Shown here one piece after another: positions 18,201 to 25,862 of a DNA stretch of 64,000 bases. Position numbers and translations under genes: made by a program. This DNA comes from Phycisphaerae bacterium (GTDB taxonomy: Bacteria; Planctomycetota; Phycisphaerae; UBA1845; Fen-1342): the NCBI GenBank assembly GCA_030428945.1, contig JAUIEC010000009.1:186001-250000 (forward strand). Reading direction: 5' to 3'. The notes beneath the pieces are model-generated. The model ran no database searches. It had not been told where the DNA came from and saw only the letters and a program-made list of their open reading frames with translations. The first letter of the stretch is position 1; every line of letters begins with the position of its first letter.

Positions 18201-20200
18201 ACGACGACCTCAACGAAGGCGGCGGCGCGCTCGAGACCCTGCTGCTCAAGAAGCAGAACTACCTCTCGTTCACCAGCGGCGACGGCGCCTGCCTCGGCTG
18301 CGCCGAGAAGACCGTCATGCACCTGTTCACCGGCACCGTCGAAGCCCTGATGCGACCGCGCGTCGCCCAGCAGGTCGCCCGGATCGAGCAACTGATGACC
18401 GACCTGCAGAAGCACATCCAGCTCAAACTGGCCGAGGAACTGCAGGTCGACGGCTCGCTGGTCGAAGCCCTCGGCGACACCGCCGACACCGACCTGACGC
18501 TCGCCACGCTGGCCCAGCGGATCGAACAGTCCGGCCGCGGCCAGGTCATCGACCAGGAATGGCTCCGCCGCGTCGGAACGATCATGGCCCGGCTTGCCGA
18601 CCTCAGGCAGCGCTACCTGGCCGGCGAGAACGGCCGCGGACGGGCCGCGATGGGCATGATCAACGCCACCGGCTGCACCTCGGTCTGGGGCAGCACCTAT
18701 CCGTTCAACCCGTACCCGTTCCCGTGGACCAACCACCTGTTCCAGGATTCGCCCTCCGTCGCGATGGGCATCTTTGAAGGACACATGGCCAAGATGGCCG
18801 ACGGCTTCAAGGCCATCCGCAGCGCCGAACTGGAGCTCCAGGGCCAGTACAACCCGGCCATCCACGACGAGTTCTTCACCCACTTCGGCTGGGAACAGTT
18901 CACCGACGACGAGTGGCGGCTCTGCCCGCCGGTGGTCTCGGTCGGCGGCGACGGCGCGATGTACGACATCGGCTTCCAGAACCTGTCGCGGCTGATGGCC
19001 TCCGGCAAGCCGATCAAGGTGCTCGTGCTCGACACCCAGGTCTACTCCAACACCGGCGGACAGGCCTGCACCTCGGGCTTCTTCGGCCAGGTCTCCGACA
19101 TGGCCCAGTTCGGCAAGGCGATCCGCGGAAAGGAAGAACCCCGCAAGGAGATCGGCCTGGTCGGCATGGCCCACCGCACGACCTACATCCTGCAGAGCAC
19201 CATCGCCCACGCCGGGCACATGATCGAAGGTTTCGTCGAAGGACTCAACGCCCGCCGGCCGGCCCTGTTCAACCTGTACACCTCGTGCCAGCCCGAACAC
19301 GGCATCGGCGACGACATGGCCACCCGCCAGGCACGCCTCGCGGTCGAGTCGCGGGCCTACCCGCTCTTCCGCTACGACCCCGACGCGGGCGACACCCCGG
19401 CCGAGTGCTTCGACCTCTCCGGCAACCCCGCCATGGATGACGAGTGGCCGAGCTACACCCTGGCCCACGAGGACGACGGCAAGTCCGGCGAACTGACCCT
19501 GCAGATGACCTTCGCCGACTTCGCGGCCACCGAGGTCCGCTTCCGCAAGCACTTCCGGGCCGCACCGCCGGACACCTGGAACGACAACATGGTGCCCGTC
19601 GCCGAGTACCTCGAACTCGACCCGGACGACCGGGCCGACCTGGTCCCGTTCGTCTGGACGCTCGACAAGAAGAACCACCTCAGCCGACTGGTGGTCGCCG
19701 ATGCGATCATTCGCTCGTGCGAAGACCGGCGACACTTCTGGCGGATGCTCAAGTCGCTGGCCGGGCTCGACCGCGAATCGCGCGGTGACATCGAGGCCGC
19801 GGTCCGCCAGGAAGTGGTCGGCTCGATCGCCAGCGGGCTGATGCAACTCGCCGGCGGCGGCGGGGGACTCCCGGCCGCACTGCCGGGCATCGTGGCCGGC
19901 AAGGCTCCGGCCCCCGGCGGCGAACCGGCCTCCGGCGGCGCCGAAGGGGAATACATGGCGCCATGGATCGACACGCCGGCCTGCACGTCCTGCGACGAAT
20001 GCGTGCACCTGAACGGCAAGATGTTCAAGTACAACGACCAGAAGAAGGCCGTCATCGCCGACCCGAACGGCGGTCCGTATTCCGACCTGGTCAAGGCGGC
20101 CGAACGCTGCACCGCCCGCGTGATCCATCCGGGACTCCCGCGCGACCGCAGCGAGAAGGGCATCGACAAGTGGATCAAGCGCGGCAGCAAGTTCAACTAG
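15266..20200 (+). CDS. nifJ: Pyruvate:ferredoxin (flavodoxin) oxidoreductase, oversized single-chain form with an extra C-terminal Fe-S domain
   Basis: Converts pyruvate and CoA to acetyl-CoA and CO2, reducing ferredoxin. At 1644 residues it is far longer than typical single-chain PFOR (about 1170-1200). The order is: pyrimidine-binding domain (AYPITPSTQMGEYW, residue 45 on), transketolase C-like domain, gamma domain (HSVGGWGAITTGKNLAM), and two 4Fe-4S motifs at C795/798/801/805 and C931/934/937/941. The TPP domain follows, with GDGACLGCAEK near 1007, VGGDGAMYDIG near 1226 and VYSNTGGQ. Extra helical segments lie near 825-900 and 1030-1110. A unique C-terminal module carries CTSCDEC (C1573/1576/1579) and a distant C1615, like a small ferredoxin. 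The start is supported by GGAAGGGA. It sits between rnfB and rnfC, so it probably feeds Rnf directly. It could prefer another 2-oxoacid, but the overall match is to PFOR. Confidence 0.93.
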   Translation: MPTLMPGKRAKQQTADARFPGIRAALDGNSAVIMCEREATDAAGAYPITPSTQMGEYWAENAAAGHVNISGRPLIFVEPEGEHAAAAVTAGMSMTGLRAANFSSGQGIAYMHESLYAAVGKRLTYVLNIGARAMTKSTLNVHAGHDDYHCIDDTGFFQLFAKDAQSAADLNLIAHRIAELSLTPGAIAQDGFLTTHLIESIRVPERELIAAYLGRPDDIIETPTAAQRMIYGDQRRRIPILWDVDNPIMAGLVQNQDAYMQSVASQRPFFFDHIQALADQAFCEFAELTGRDYRRVRGYRLDDAEYLIVGQGSLIPSAEAVADYLREKRGIKLGVVDLVMFRPFPGDLLSRVLKGRKGVAVLERIDQPLAADLPLMREIRATLNKCLENGRTPKQAPYPELETYRDTRDLPALYSGSFGMGSRDLQPEGIIGAVENMLADGPQKRFFYLSIDFLRDEAANPKQQLHQEAIASGYPDVKGLAVRGSENPNLMPKDSITVRFHSVGGWGAITTGKNLAMTLYELLGYEVKANPKYGSEKKGQPTTYYLSAAPEAIRINCEYFYVDVVLSPDPNVFEHTNAIAGLKDGGTFVMQSEATTPAEFWEHIPATYRQMIRDKNIRVFYLDAFKIARDEATDPDLQLRMQGNAFQGAFFAASPVMKQVGLTDVKLLAAIREQLDHKFGSKGQRIVEDNMRVVQRGFDEIHAAPYEDMPAAKTNGHGGGPGIPLMVLPLPVSQAPISDIHRFWEQTGNYYMSGRGNDNLADPFIALGTMPASSALFRDMTQIRFHHPEFIAENCTGCGSCYTVCPDTAIPGLVVEFQSVFDTVIERLRKHGQSVEHLPRATRVLAGELRQLCNQGPETASVRALLETAIETTLEKTGDDTRDALAAEFDAFRRELGDTQFALTRPYYTNPEQDQAGDGALLAITVNPYTCKGCMECIEVCNDDALVVKPQTPESIQSLRDQWDLWLDLPDTPDRYLRYDDLNEGGGALETLLLKKQNYLSFTSGDGACLGCAEKTVMHLFTGTVEALMRPRVAQQVARIEQLMTDLQKHIQLKLAEELQVDGSLVEALGDTADTDLTLATLAQRIEQSGRGQVIDQEWLRRVGTIMARLADLRQRYLAGENGRGRAAMGMINATGCTSVWGSTYPFNPYPFPWTNHLFQDSPSVAMGIFEGHMAKMADGFKAIRSAELELQGQYNPAIHDEFFTHFGWEQFTDDEWRLCPPVVSVGGDGAMYDIGFQNLSRLMASGKPIKVLVLDTQVYSNTGGQACTSGFFGQVSDMAQFGKAIRGKEEPRKEIGLVGMAHRTTYILQSTIAHAGHMIEGFVEGLNARRPALFNLYTSCQPEHGIGDDMATRQARLAVESRAYPLFRYDPDAGDTPAECFDLSGNPAMDDEWPSYTLAHEDDGKSGELTLQMTFADFAATEVRFRKHFRAAPPDTWNDNMVPVAEYLELDPDDRADLVPFVWTLDKKNHLSRLVVADAIIRSCEDRRHFWRMLKSLAGLDRESRGDIEAAVRQEVVGSIASGLMQLAGGGGGLPAALPGIVAGKAPAPGGEPASGGAEGEYMAPWIDTPACTSCDECVHLNGKMFKYNDQKKAVIADPNGGPYSDLVKAAERCTARVIHPGLPRDRSEKGIDKWIKRGSKFN

Positions 20201-20307
20201 GCACGCCGCCGCCAGCGAGAGAGTGGACCCCGGAACAGCGGGAACGCGGCCGCCCGCCGCGCAATCCCGGACCCGGTGCCCTCCATCCGAGGAGTTGAGA
20301 CGCAGCG

Positions 20308-21657
20308 ATGTTGCAGTTGCTGAACATGGGGCCGGCCACCTTTCGGCACGGGGTGCACCCCCCGGAACTGAAGGAGGAGACGTGCGGACTGCCCATCCGG
20401 CAGTTCCCGTTCGCGCCCGTCCTGACCATTCCGCTGTCGCAGCACATCGGCAAGCCGGCCGTCCCGGTCGTCCGCGAAGGCCAGGAGGTCCAGCGCGGCC
20501 AGCGGCTTGCCAAGCCCGACGGCTTCCTGTCGGTCTCGATGCACGCCCCGGCCTCCGGCGTCGTCCGCCGCATCGGACTGATGCCCAGCATCACCGGCCG
20601 GATGGTCACCGGGATCTACCTCGAACCGTTCCCGGGTTCCACGCAGGAGGTGGCCGAAGGCATCCCGTGCCCGCTCGACACCGCCACGCCGGATGAGATC
20701 ATCACCGCGATCCAGGACGCCGGCCTGGTCGGTCTCGGCGGCGCCGGCTTCCCGACCCACGCCAAGCTCAAACTCCGCGACGATCAGTCGATCGACACGC
20801 TGATCATCAACGGCGTCGAGTGCGAACCGTACCTGACCACCGATCACCGCGTCATGCTCGAACAGCGGGACGACATCTACGTCGGCATCCGCTACCTGAT
20901 GAAGGTCACCGGGGCCCGACGCGTCATCATCGGCATCGAGGCCAACAAGCCCGACGCGGCCGAACACCTGCGGGCCGGCCTGCCGGGCGACCTGCCGGCC
21001 GAGGTGCAGGTCCTGCGGGTCAAGTACCCGCAGGGCGCCGAGAAGATGCTGATCACCGCCATGCTCGGCCGCGAGGTGCCATCGGGCAAACTGCCGATCG
21101 ATGTCCACGCGCTGTGCTGCAACGTCGCCACCACCGCCGAGATCGGCCGCCTGCTGCCGCATGGCCGCGGAATCCAGGAGCGCGTCATCACCATCACCGG
21201 GCCGGCGGTTCAGAAGAAGGGCAACTACCGCATTCCGATCGGGACCCCGCTGCGGTTCCTGCTCGACTATGTCGGTGTCGATCCGCACGTCAACCGCATC
21301 TTCATGGGCGGCCCGATGATGGGGACGGCCGCGTCCTCGCTCGACCTGGCGATCACCAAGGGCATCTCGGGCGTGACCGCCTTCACCGACGCCGAGACGT
21401 CGTTCCACCAGCGGCCCGAGCATCCCTGCATCCGCTGCGGCTACTGCGTCGAGGCCTGCCCGATCTTCCTGAACCCGTCCACCCTCGGCCGACTCGCCAA
21501 GCACGAGAACTACGACCGGATGGCCGACGAGTTCAACCTGATGGACTGCTTCGAATGCGGCTCGTGCAGCTTCGTCTGCCCGTCGCACATTCCGCTGGTC
21601 CACTACTTCCGCGTGGCCAAGTCCTCGGTTCGCAAGGCGAGGGCCGCCGCCCCATGA
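20308..21657 (+). CDS. rnfC: Rnf complex subunit C, NADH-binding
   Basis: A 449-residue peripheral subunit that passes electrons to NAD+. The N-terminal RnfC barrel region (TFRHGVHPPELKEET) includes the biotinyl-like fold. The FMN/NADH-binding segment is GLGGAGFPTHAKL (142-154), with INGVECEPYLTTDHR. Two 4Fe-4S motifs lie at the C-terminus: C374/377/380/384 (CIRCGYCVEAC) and C414/417/420/424 (CFECGSCSFVC). Length is close to the classical subunit without the long C-terminal repeat seen in gammaproteobacteria. Its last codons overlap rnfD (ATGA). Confidence 0.96.
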   Translation: MLQLLNMGPATFRHGVHPPELKEETCGLPIRQFPFAPVLTIPLSQHIGKPAVPVVREGQEVQRGQRLAKPDGFLSVSMHAPASGVVRRIGLMPSITGRMVTGIYLEPFPGSTQEVAEGIPCPLDTATPDEIITAIQDAGLVGLGGAGFPTHAKLKLRDDQSIDTLIINGVECEPYLTTDHRVMLEQRDDIYVGIRYLMKVTGARRVIIGIEANKPDAAEHLRAGLPGDLPAEVQVLRVKYPQGAEKMLITAMLGREVPSGKLPIDVHALCCNVATTAEIGRLLPHGRGIQERVITITGPAVQKKGNYRIPIGTPLRFLLDYVGVDPHVNRIFMGGPMMGTAASSLDLAITKGISGVTAFTDAETSFHQRPEHPCIRCGYCVEACPIFLNPSTLGRLAKHENYDRMADEFNLMDCFECGSCSFVCPSHIPLVHYFRVAKSSVRKARAAAP

Positions 21658-22682
21658 GCACGCTCAGCAAGACCCTGCAACTGCGCACCAGCCCGCATAT
21701 CCTGAGCGGCTACGCCGTCGACTCGATCATGTTCAACGTCGTCCTGGCACTGCTGCCGGCGACCCTCTTCGGCATGTATGTCTTCGGCCTGGCCGGAACG
21801 CTGACGATCGTCGTCGCGACCCTCTCGTGCGTCCTCAGCGAGCACCTGATCTGCGTCTCCCAGAAACGCCGCAGCACGATCGGCGACTGGTCGGCCGCGG
21901 TCACCGGCCTGCTGTACGGGCTGACCCTGCCGCCCAGCCTGCCGCTCTGGATGGTCGCGTTCGGCGGCTTCGTCTGCATCGGGCTGGGCAAGGCGATCTT
22001 CGGCGGACTCGGCAGCAACCCGTTCAACCCGGCCCTGGTCGGCCGCGCGATCCTGCAGGCCGCCTTTCCCGTGCCGATGACCACCTGGATGCCGGCCTTC
22101 GCCGAGAACCGCTTCTCGTGGCTGCCGCCGTCGACACTCGCCTGGCCGTTCACCGAACCGGTCTACGACGGCTTCACGTCGGCCACGCCGCTCTCGCTGC
22201 AGAAGTTCGACCAGGTCGCGACCGACGCCGGCCAACTGGCCCTCGGGATGGTCAGCGGGTCGACCGGCGAGACCAGCGCCATCCTGCTGCTGCTCGGCGG
22301 CGTCTACCTGGTCGCCCGCAACATGATGAACTGGCGGATCCCGGTCAGCATCTTCGTGGTGGTCTTCGCCTTCAGCGGCCTGCTGCACCTGGCCGACGCG
22401 GGCGCCTACCCGTCGCCGCTGTTCATGCTCGTTTCCGGCGGGCTCGTGCTGGGCGCGGTCTTCATGGCGACCGACATGGTCTCGGCGCCGATGACGGGGA
22501 CCGGCTGCCTGTTGTACGGCGCCCTGATCGGCGCGATCGTCGTCGTCATTCGCGTCTGGGGCGGCATGCCCGAGGGCGTCGCCTACGCGATCCTGCTCGG
22601 CAACGCCGTCGCCCCGCACATCGATCGTTACGTCCGACCGACCGTCTACGGCACCGGTCGTCGCCGGGGGGCCGCGACATGA
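21654..22682 (+). CDS. rnfD: Rnf complex subunit D, membrane flavoprotein
   Basis: A 342-residue integral membrane subunit of the NqrB/RnfD family with about nine helices. RTSPHILSGYAVDSIM is the usual N-terminus. The likely covalent FMN site is Thr178 in FTSATPL, substrate for the operon's ApbE. GLGSNPFNPALVGRAILQ is another family hallmark. It starts inside the rnfC stop (ATGA), and its own stop overlaps rnfG in the same way, so the three are probably translated as a coupled block. It is part of the ion-translocating core; the sequence alone does not tell whether Na+ or H+ is moved. Confidence 0.95.
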   Translation: MSTLSKTLQLRTSPHILSGYAVDSIMFNVVLALLPATLFGMYVFGLAGTLTIVVATLSCVLSEHLICVSQKRRSTIGDWSAAVTGLLYGLTLPPSLPLWMVAFGGFVCIGLGKAIFGGLGSNPFNPALVGRAILQAAFPVPMTTWMPAFAENRFSWLPPSTLAWPFTEPVYDGFTSATPLSLQKFDQVATDAGQLALGMVSGSTGETSAILLLLGGVYLVARNMMNWRIPVSIFVVVFAFSGLLHLADAGAYPSPLFMLVSGGLVLGAVFMATDMVSAPMTGTGCLLYGALIGAIVVVIRVWGGMPEGVAYAILLGNAVAPHIDRYVRPTVYGTGRRRGAAT

Positions 22683-23380
22683 CCGAACTGCCCGTCACCG
22701 ACTCCAGCAGGCCGGCGCCGGTCGCGCCGCGTCCCAGCATCTGGGCGATGTACCGCGCGATGGTCGGCATCGGGCTCGGCTGCGGACTCGCGATCGTGAC
22801 CGTCTTCGAACTGACCAAGCCGATCATCGCCCGCAACCGGGCCGAGGCCCTGCGGGCCGCGATCTTCCGCGTGCTCGAGGGCGGCCAGACCAGCCAGGCC
22901 TTCGTCCAGCAGCCCGACGGGTCGTTCGCCGTCGCCGACCAGGCCGCCGCCGGGGACGTCGTCCACGCCGCCTACGACGGCGACGGGAGGCTGCTCGGCA
23001 TCGCGATCGAAGCCGCCGGGATGGGCTACCAGGACGTGATTCGCGTGCTCTACGGCTACTCGCCCGAGCGGGACGCGATCGTCGGCTTCTCGGTCCTCGA
23101 GAGCAAGGAAACCCCCGGCCTCGGCGACAAGATCGAAACCGACCCCGGCTTCCTGGCCAACTTCGAGGCCCTCGACACGACCCTGAACCCGGACGGCGAC
23201 ACGCTTCGCAACGCGATCGTCTTCCGCAAACAGGGCGAGAAACAGAACCCCTGGGAGGTCGACGGCATCACCGGTGCCACCATCTCCTCCCACGCCATCG
23301 CCGACCTGCTGAACGCCAGCGCGGCCCACTGGGTCCCGCGGATCGAAGCGCATCTGTCGGACTTCGAGCAAAGGAACTGA
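22679..23380 (+). CDS. rnfG: Rnf complex subunit G, covalent FMN carrier
   Basis: A 233-residue subunit with one N-terminal membrane helix (MVGIGLGCGLAIVTVFEL) and an FMN-binding domain on the outer face. The flavinylation motif is DGITGATISS, with Thr201 the expected FMN-bearing residue. ETPGLGDKI is the conserved segment before it. The start overlaps rnfD by 4 nt. This is the most direct predicted target of the ApbE encoded first in the operon. Confidence 0.95.
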   Translation: MTELPVTDSSRPAPVAPRPSIWAMYRAMVGIGLGCGLAIVTVFELTKPIIARNRAEALRAAIFRVLEGGQTSQAFVQQPDGSFAVADQAAAGDVVHAAYDGDGRLLGIAIEAAGMGYQDVIRVLYGYSPERDAIVGFSVLESKETPGLGDKIETDPGFLANFEALDTTLNPDGDTLRNAIVFRKQGEKQNPWEVDGITGATISSHAIADLLNASAAHWVPRIEAHLSDFEQRN

Positions 23381-23385
23381 CCGCC

Positions 23386-24039
23386 GTGCCAACCGCCCGC
23401 GACCGATCGCCGACCGACGAATTCGTCAAGGGACTCTGGAAGGAGAACCCGGTCTTCGTCCAGGTGCTGGGCATGTGCCCCGCGCTGGCCGTCTCCAACA
23501 CGGCCCTCAACGCGCTCTCGATGGGGCTCGCCACGCTCTTCGTCCTGCTGATGTCCAACATCGTCGTCTCGTCCCTGCGGCGCTTCATCCCCAGACAGGT
23601 CCGCATCGCCAGCTACATCCTGATCATCGCCACCTTCGTCACCATCGTCGATTACCTGATCCAGGCCATCAGCCTCGACCTGCACAAGGCCCTCGGCGCC
23701 TTCATCTCGCTGATCGTCGTCAACTGCCTGATCCTCGGACGGGCCGAAGCCTTCGCCAGCAAGAACACCATCGGCCGCTCGATCCTCGACGCGCTCGGCA
23801 TGGGAATGGGCTTCGTCTTCGCCCTGTTCTGCCTCGGCGCCGTCCGCGAAGTGTTCGGCGCCGGCAGCTTCTTCGGCCTGCGGCTCTTCCCCGACGGGTT
23901 CCAGGCCTGGGTCATCATGATCCTCCCCAGCGGCGGCTTCTTCACGCTCGCCGCCTGGCTGCTGCTGTTCAGTTGGCTGAAGAACCGCAAGGCCGCCCGC
24001 GCGGCCGCCGCCGCACAACCCGCGGGAGGCCTGCGATGA
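23386..24039 (+). CDS. rnfE: Rnf complex subunit E
   Basis: A 217-residue membrane subunit of the NqrD/RnfE family with six helices. GTG start with AAGGA ten bases upstream. Typical family segments are KENPVFVQVLGMCPALAVSN and IVVNCLILGRAEAFA. Both contain the Cys that in Nqr/Rnf structures ligates an iron or 2Fe-2S centre shared with RnfA. The C-terminus is Ala-rich. The ATGA overlap with rnfA indicates coupling. Confidence 0.95.
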   Translation: MPTARDRSPTDEFVKGLWKENPVFVQVLGMCPALAVSNTALNALSMGLATLFVLLMSNIVVSSLRRFIPRQVRIASYILIIATFVTIVDYLIQAISLDLHKALGAFISLIVVNCLILGRAEAFASKNTIGRSILDALGMGMGFVFALFCLGAVREVFGAGSFFGLRLFPDGFQAWVIMILPSGGFFTLAAWLLLFSWLKNRKAARAAAAAQPAGGLR

Positions 24040-24617
24040 GCAACGAACCGCTCTGGACCGTCTTCATCAACGCCTGCCTGATCAACAACTTCGTGCTGGC
24101 GTACTTCCTCGGACTGTGCCCGTTCCTCGGCGTCTCCGGAAAACTCGCCACCGCCGGGCGGATGGGCCTGGCCGTCATGTTCGTCATGCTGGTCAGTTCG
24201 CTCTGCGCCCTCGGCCTGAACGCCGCCCTGATCGCCATCGGGGCAGAGTACCTGCGACTGATCGCGTTCATCGCCGTCATCGCCAGCACCGTCCAGCTTG
24301 TCGAGATGTTCATCAAGAAGGTCAGCCCCGCGCTGTTCGCCGCCCTCGGCATCTTCCTGCCGCTGATCACCACCAACTGCGCGATCCTCGGCCTGGCCCT
24401 CTTCCAGACCAACAAGGGCTACGGACTCGCCCAGTGCACCGTCTACGCCCTCGGGGCCGGTGCCGGGTTCACCCTCGCGCTCGTCCTGATGGCCGGCCTC
24501 CGCGAACGCCTCGAACTCTCGGACGTCTCGGATGTCGTCAAGGGCGCCGCCCTGACGCTCTTCCTGGCCGGCCTGCTGTCCGTCTCGTTCATGGGATTCG
24601 CCGGACTCGGCGGCTGA
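24036..24617 (+). CDS. rnfA: Rnf complex subunit A
   Basis: A 193-residue membrane subunit of the NqrE/RnfA family, six helices in inverted topology to RnfE. Conserved segments are NNFVLAYFLGLCPFLGVS and ITTNCAILGLALF. Their cysteines are expected to complete the intramembrane iron-sulfur site with RnfE. The start overlaps rnfE by 4 nt. It is the last recognisable Rnf subunit in the operon. Confidence 0.96.
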   Translation: MSNEPLWTVFINACLINNFVLAYFLGLCPFLGVSGKLATAGRMGLAVMFVMLVSSLCALGLNAALIAIGAEYLRLIAFIAVIASTVQLVEMFIKKVSPALFAALGIFLPLITTNCAILGLALFQTNKGYGLAQCTVYALGAGAGFTLALVLMAGLRERLELSDVSDVVKGAALTLFLAGLLSVSFMGFAGLGG

Positions 24618-24635
24618 CTGCTCGGAGAAAACGCC

Positions 24636-24854
24636 ATGCTGCTCACGCACCTGCTCGCCCTGCTGCTGCTGCCGGCCATCCTGGTGGCCTGGGTGGCGGT
24701 GCAGACGGCCTGGCGTCGCGCGTTTTGTGAATACGGAACCGACCCCGATGCCCTCGCCCTGCGGCGGGGCGCGGGACGCTGTTGTGGCTGCCTGAGCCCG
24801 GCCTGTCGCCGACGCTCGTCCGCCCCAGCCGAGGAACAGGAGTGTCAATCATGA
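24636..24854 (+). CDS. Small Cys-rich membrane protein, candidate Rnf maturation factor (NqrM-like)
   Basis: A 72-residue protein with one N-terminal membrane helix (LLALLLLPAILVAWVAVQTA). A cytoplasmic Cys cluster follows: C31, then C49, C50, C52 and C57 in RCCGCLSPACRRR. The gene is probably real: GGAG lies nine bases before its ATG, it follows rnfA by 18 nt, and its stop overlaps the next start (ATGA). The layout, a single helix plus a short Cys-rich tail beside the rnfE/rnfA pair, resembles NqrM. NqrM is the small protein needed to mature the iron site of NqrD/NqrE, the homologues of RnfE/RnfA. Sequence identity to NqrM is not obvious, so the role is inference. Confidence 0.72.
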   Translation: MLLTHLLALLLLPAILVAWVAVQTAWRRAFCEYGTDPDALALRRGAGRCCGCLSPACRRRSSAPAEEQECQS

Positions 24855-25726
24855 CGCAGGCACGCACCCGACTGGCCGACTACGACACCGCTCAGACCTA
24901 CACCGCGACCGTCGTCGCCAGCGAGCGTATCACCGCCGACACCGCCGACGCCGAGGTCCGCGAACTCGTCCTCGATGTCGATCGCCCCGACTTCCCCTAC
25001 AAGCTCGGCCAGTCCATCGGCGTCCTCGCACCCGGCCAGGCCGCCTTCGGACAGGAGCACCACTTCCGCCTCTACAGCGTCGCCGACCTGCCCGAACTCG
25101 GACCGGCCGGCCGCCCGCGGATCAAGATCTGCGTCCGCCGCTGCTCGTACATCGATCACCACAGCGGTGAAGAGTACCCCGGCATCGCCAGCAACTACCT
25201 CTGCGATCTGCGCCCGGATGACACGCTGCAACTCGCCGGCCCGTACGGACTCGCCTTCGAACCGCCCCCCGAGAACGCCGCCAACATCATCCTGATCGGC
25301 ACCGGCACCGGCATCGCGCCGTTCCGCGCTTTCGTCAAGCACCTCTACGCCGAGTGCCGCGAGAAGGTCGGGCGCCTCTGGCTGTTCTACGGCGCCCGCA
25401 GCGGACTCGAACTGCTCTACATGAACGACCACCGCAACGACTTCACCCAGTACTACGACGAGGCCACCTTCGAAGCCTTCACCGCGCTCAGCCCGCGACC
25501 CAACTGGGCCGATCCGATCGGCTGGGACCAGGCCATCGCCGAACGCGGCGAAGAACTCTGGAACCTGCTCGCCGACATCAGGACTTACGTCTACGTCGCC
25601 GGACTCGAACCGATGCGCGACGAACTCGACAAGATCTTCTCCACCCTCGCCGGACACCCCGACCGCTGGCAACGCCGCAAGGCCGAACTGATGGCCGGCG
25701 GCCGCTGGGTCGAACTGCTCTACTGA
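24851..25726 (+). CDS. Ferredoxin--NADP+ reductase-like flavoprotein
   Basis: A 291-residue cytoplasmic FNR-superfamily enzyme. FAD-binding RLYS is at residues 73-76 (HHFRLYSVADL), with a CVRR(C)SY segment after it. The NADP-binding part has IGTGTGIAPFRAF (149-161), LFYGARSGLELLY and YVYVAGLEPMRDELD, and the protein ends in an aromatic residue (ELLY), as FNRs do. There is no iron-sulfur domain of its own. The ATG overlaps the stop of the small membrane protein. At the end of the Rnf-PFOR operon it would take electrons from the same reduced ferredoxin to NADP+. It could instead be the reductase component of another redox partner. Confidence 0.86.
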   Translation: MTQARTRLADYDTAQTYTATVVASERITADTADAEVRELVLDVDRPDFPYKLGQSIGVLAPGQAAFGQEHHFRLYSVADLPELGPAGRPRIKICVRRCSYIDHHSGEEYPGIASNYLCDLRPDDTLQLAGPYGLAFEPPPENAANIILIGTGTGIAPFRAFVKHLYAECREKVGRLWLFYGARSGLELLYMNDHRNDFTQYYDEATFEAFTALSPRPNWADPIGWDQAIAERGEELWNLLADIRTYVYVAGLEPMRDELDKIFSTLAGHPDRWQRRKAELMAGGRWVELLY

Positions 25727-25739
25727 ACCCCCGAGGGGA

Positions 25740-25772
25740 AGTGGAGACGTGAAGGCGTGAAAGGGTGAAAGA
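25740..25772. repeat. GTGAAGG-type purine repeat after the reductase gene
   Basis: Short run of GTGAAGGC/GTGAAAGG units on the plus strand, 14 bp after the reductase stop, again with the purine strand matching the upstream gene. Confidence 0.65.
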
Positions 25773-25802
25773 GGCCCGACCAGGCGGTGGGCAAGTCCCG
25801 GC

Positions 25803-25830
25803 TGGCCCGGGTCACGCTGCGCCCGGGCCA
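25803..25830. terminator. Palindrome between convergent genes, possible bidirectional terminator
   Basis: TGGCCCGGG and CCCGGGCCA form a perfect 9-bp stem around a 10-nt loop, between the convergent reductase and HupE/UreJ-like genes. There is no U-tract on either strand. Confidence 0.45.
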
Positions 25831-25862
25831 CCCGCGCTCCCTGTAGCGAGCGCAGCGGGCGA

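Noticed and set aside
15017..20128. 1703-codon open frame on the complement, opposite the PFOR gene
   Set aside because: Antisense shadow: GC-rich codon bias leaves the complement open. No domains, and the PFOR frame is unmistakable.
14332..24617. Reading the complex as Na+-translocating NADH:quinone reductase (Nqr)
   Set aside because: RnfB and RnfC with ferredoxin clusters are present and NqrF/NqrA are absent, so it is Rnf.
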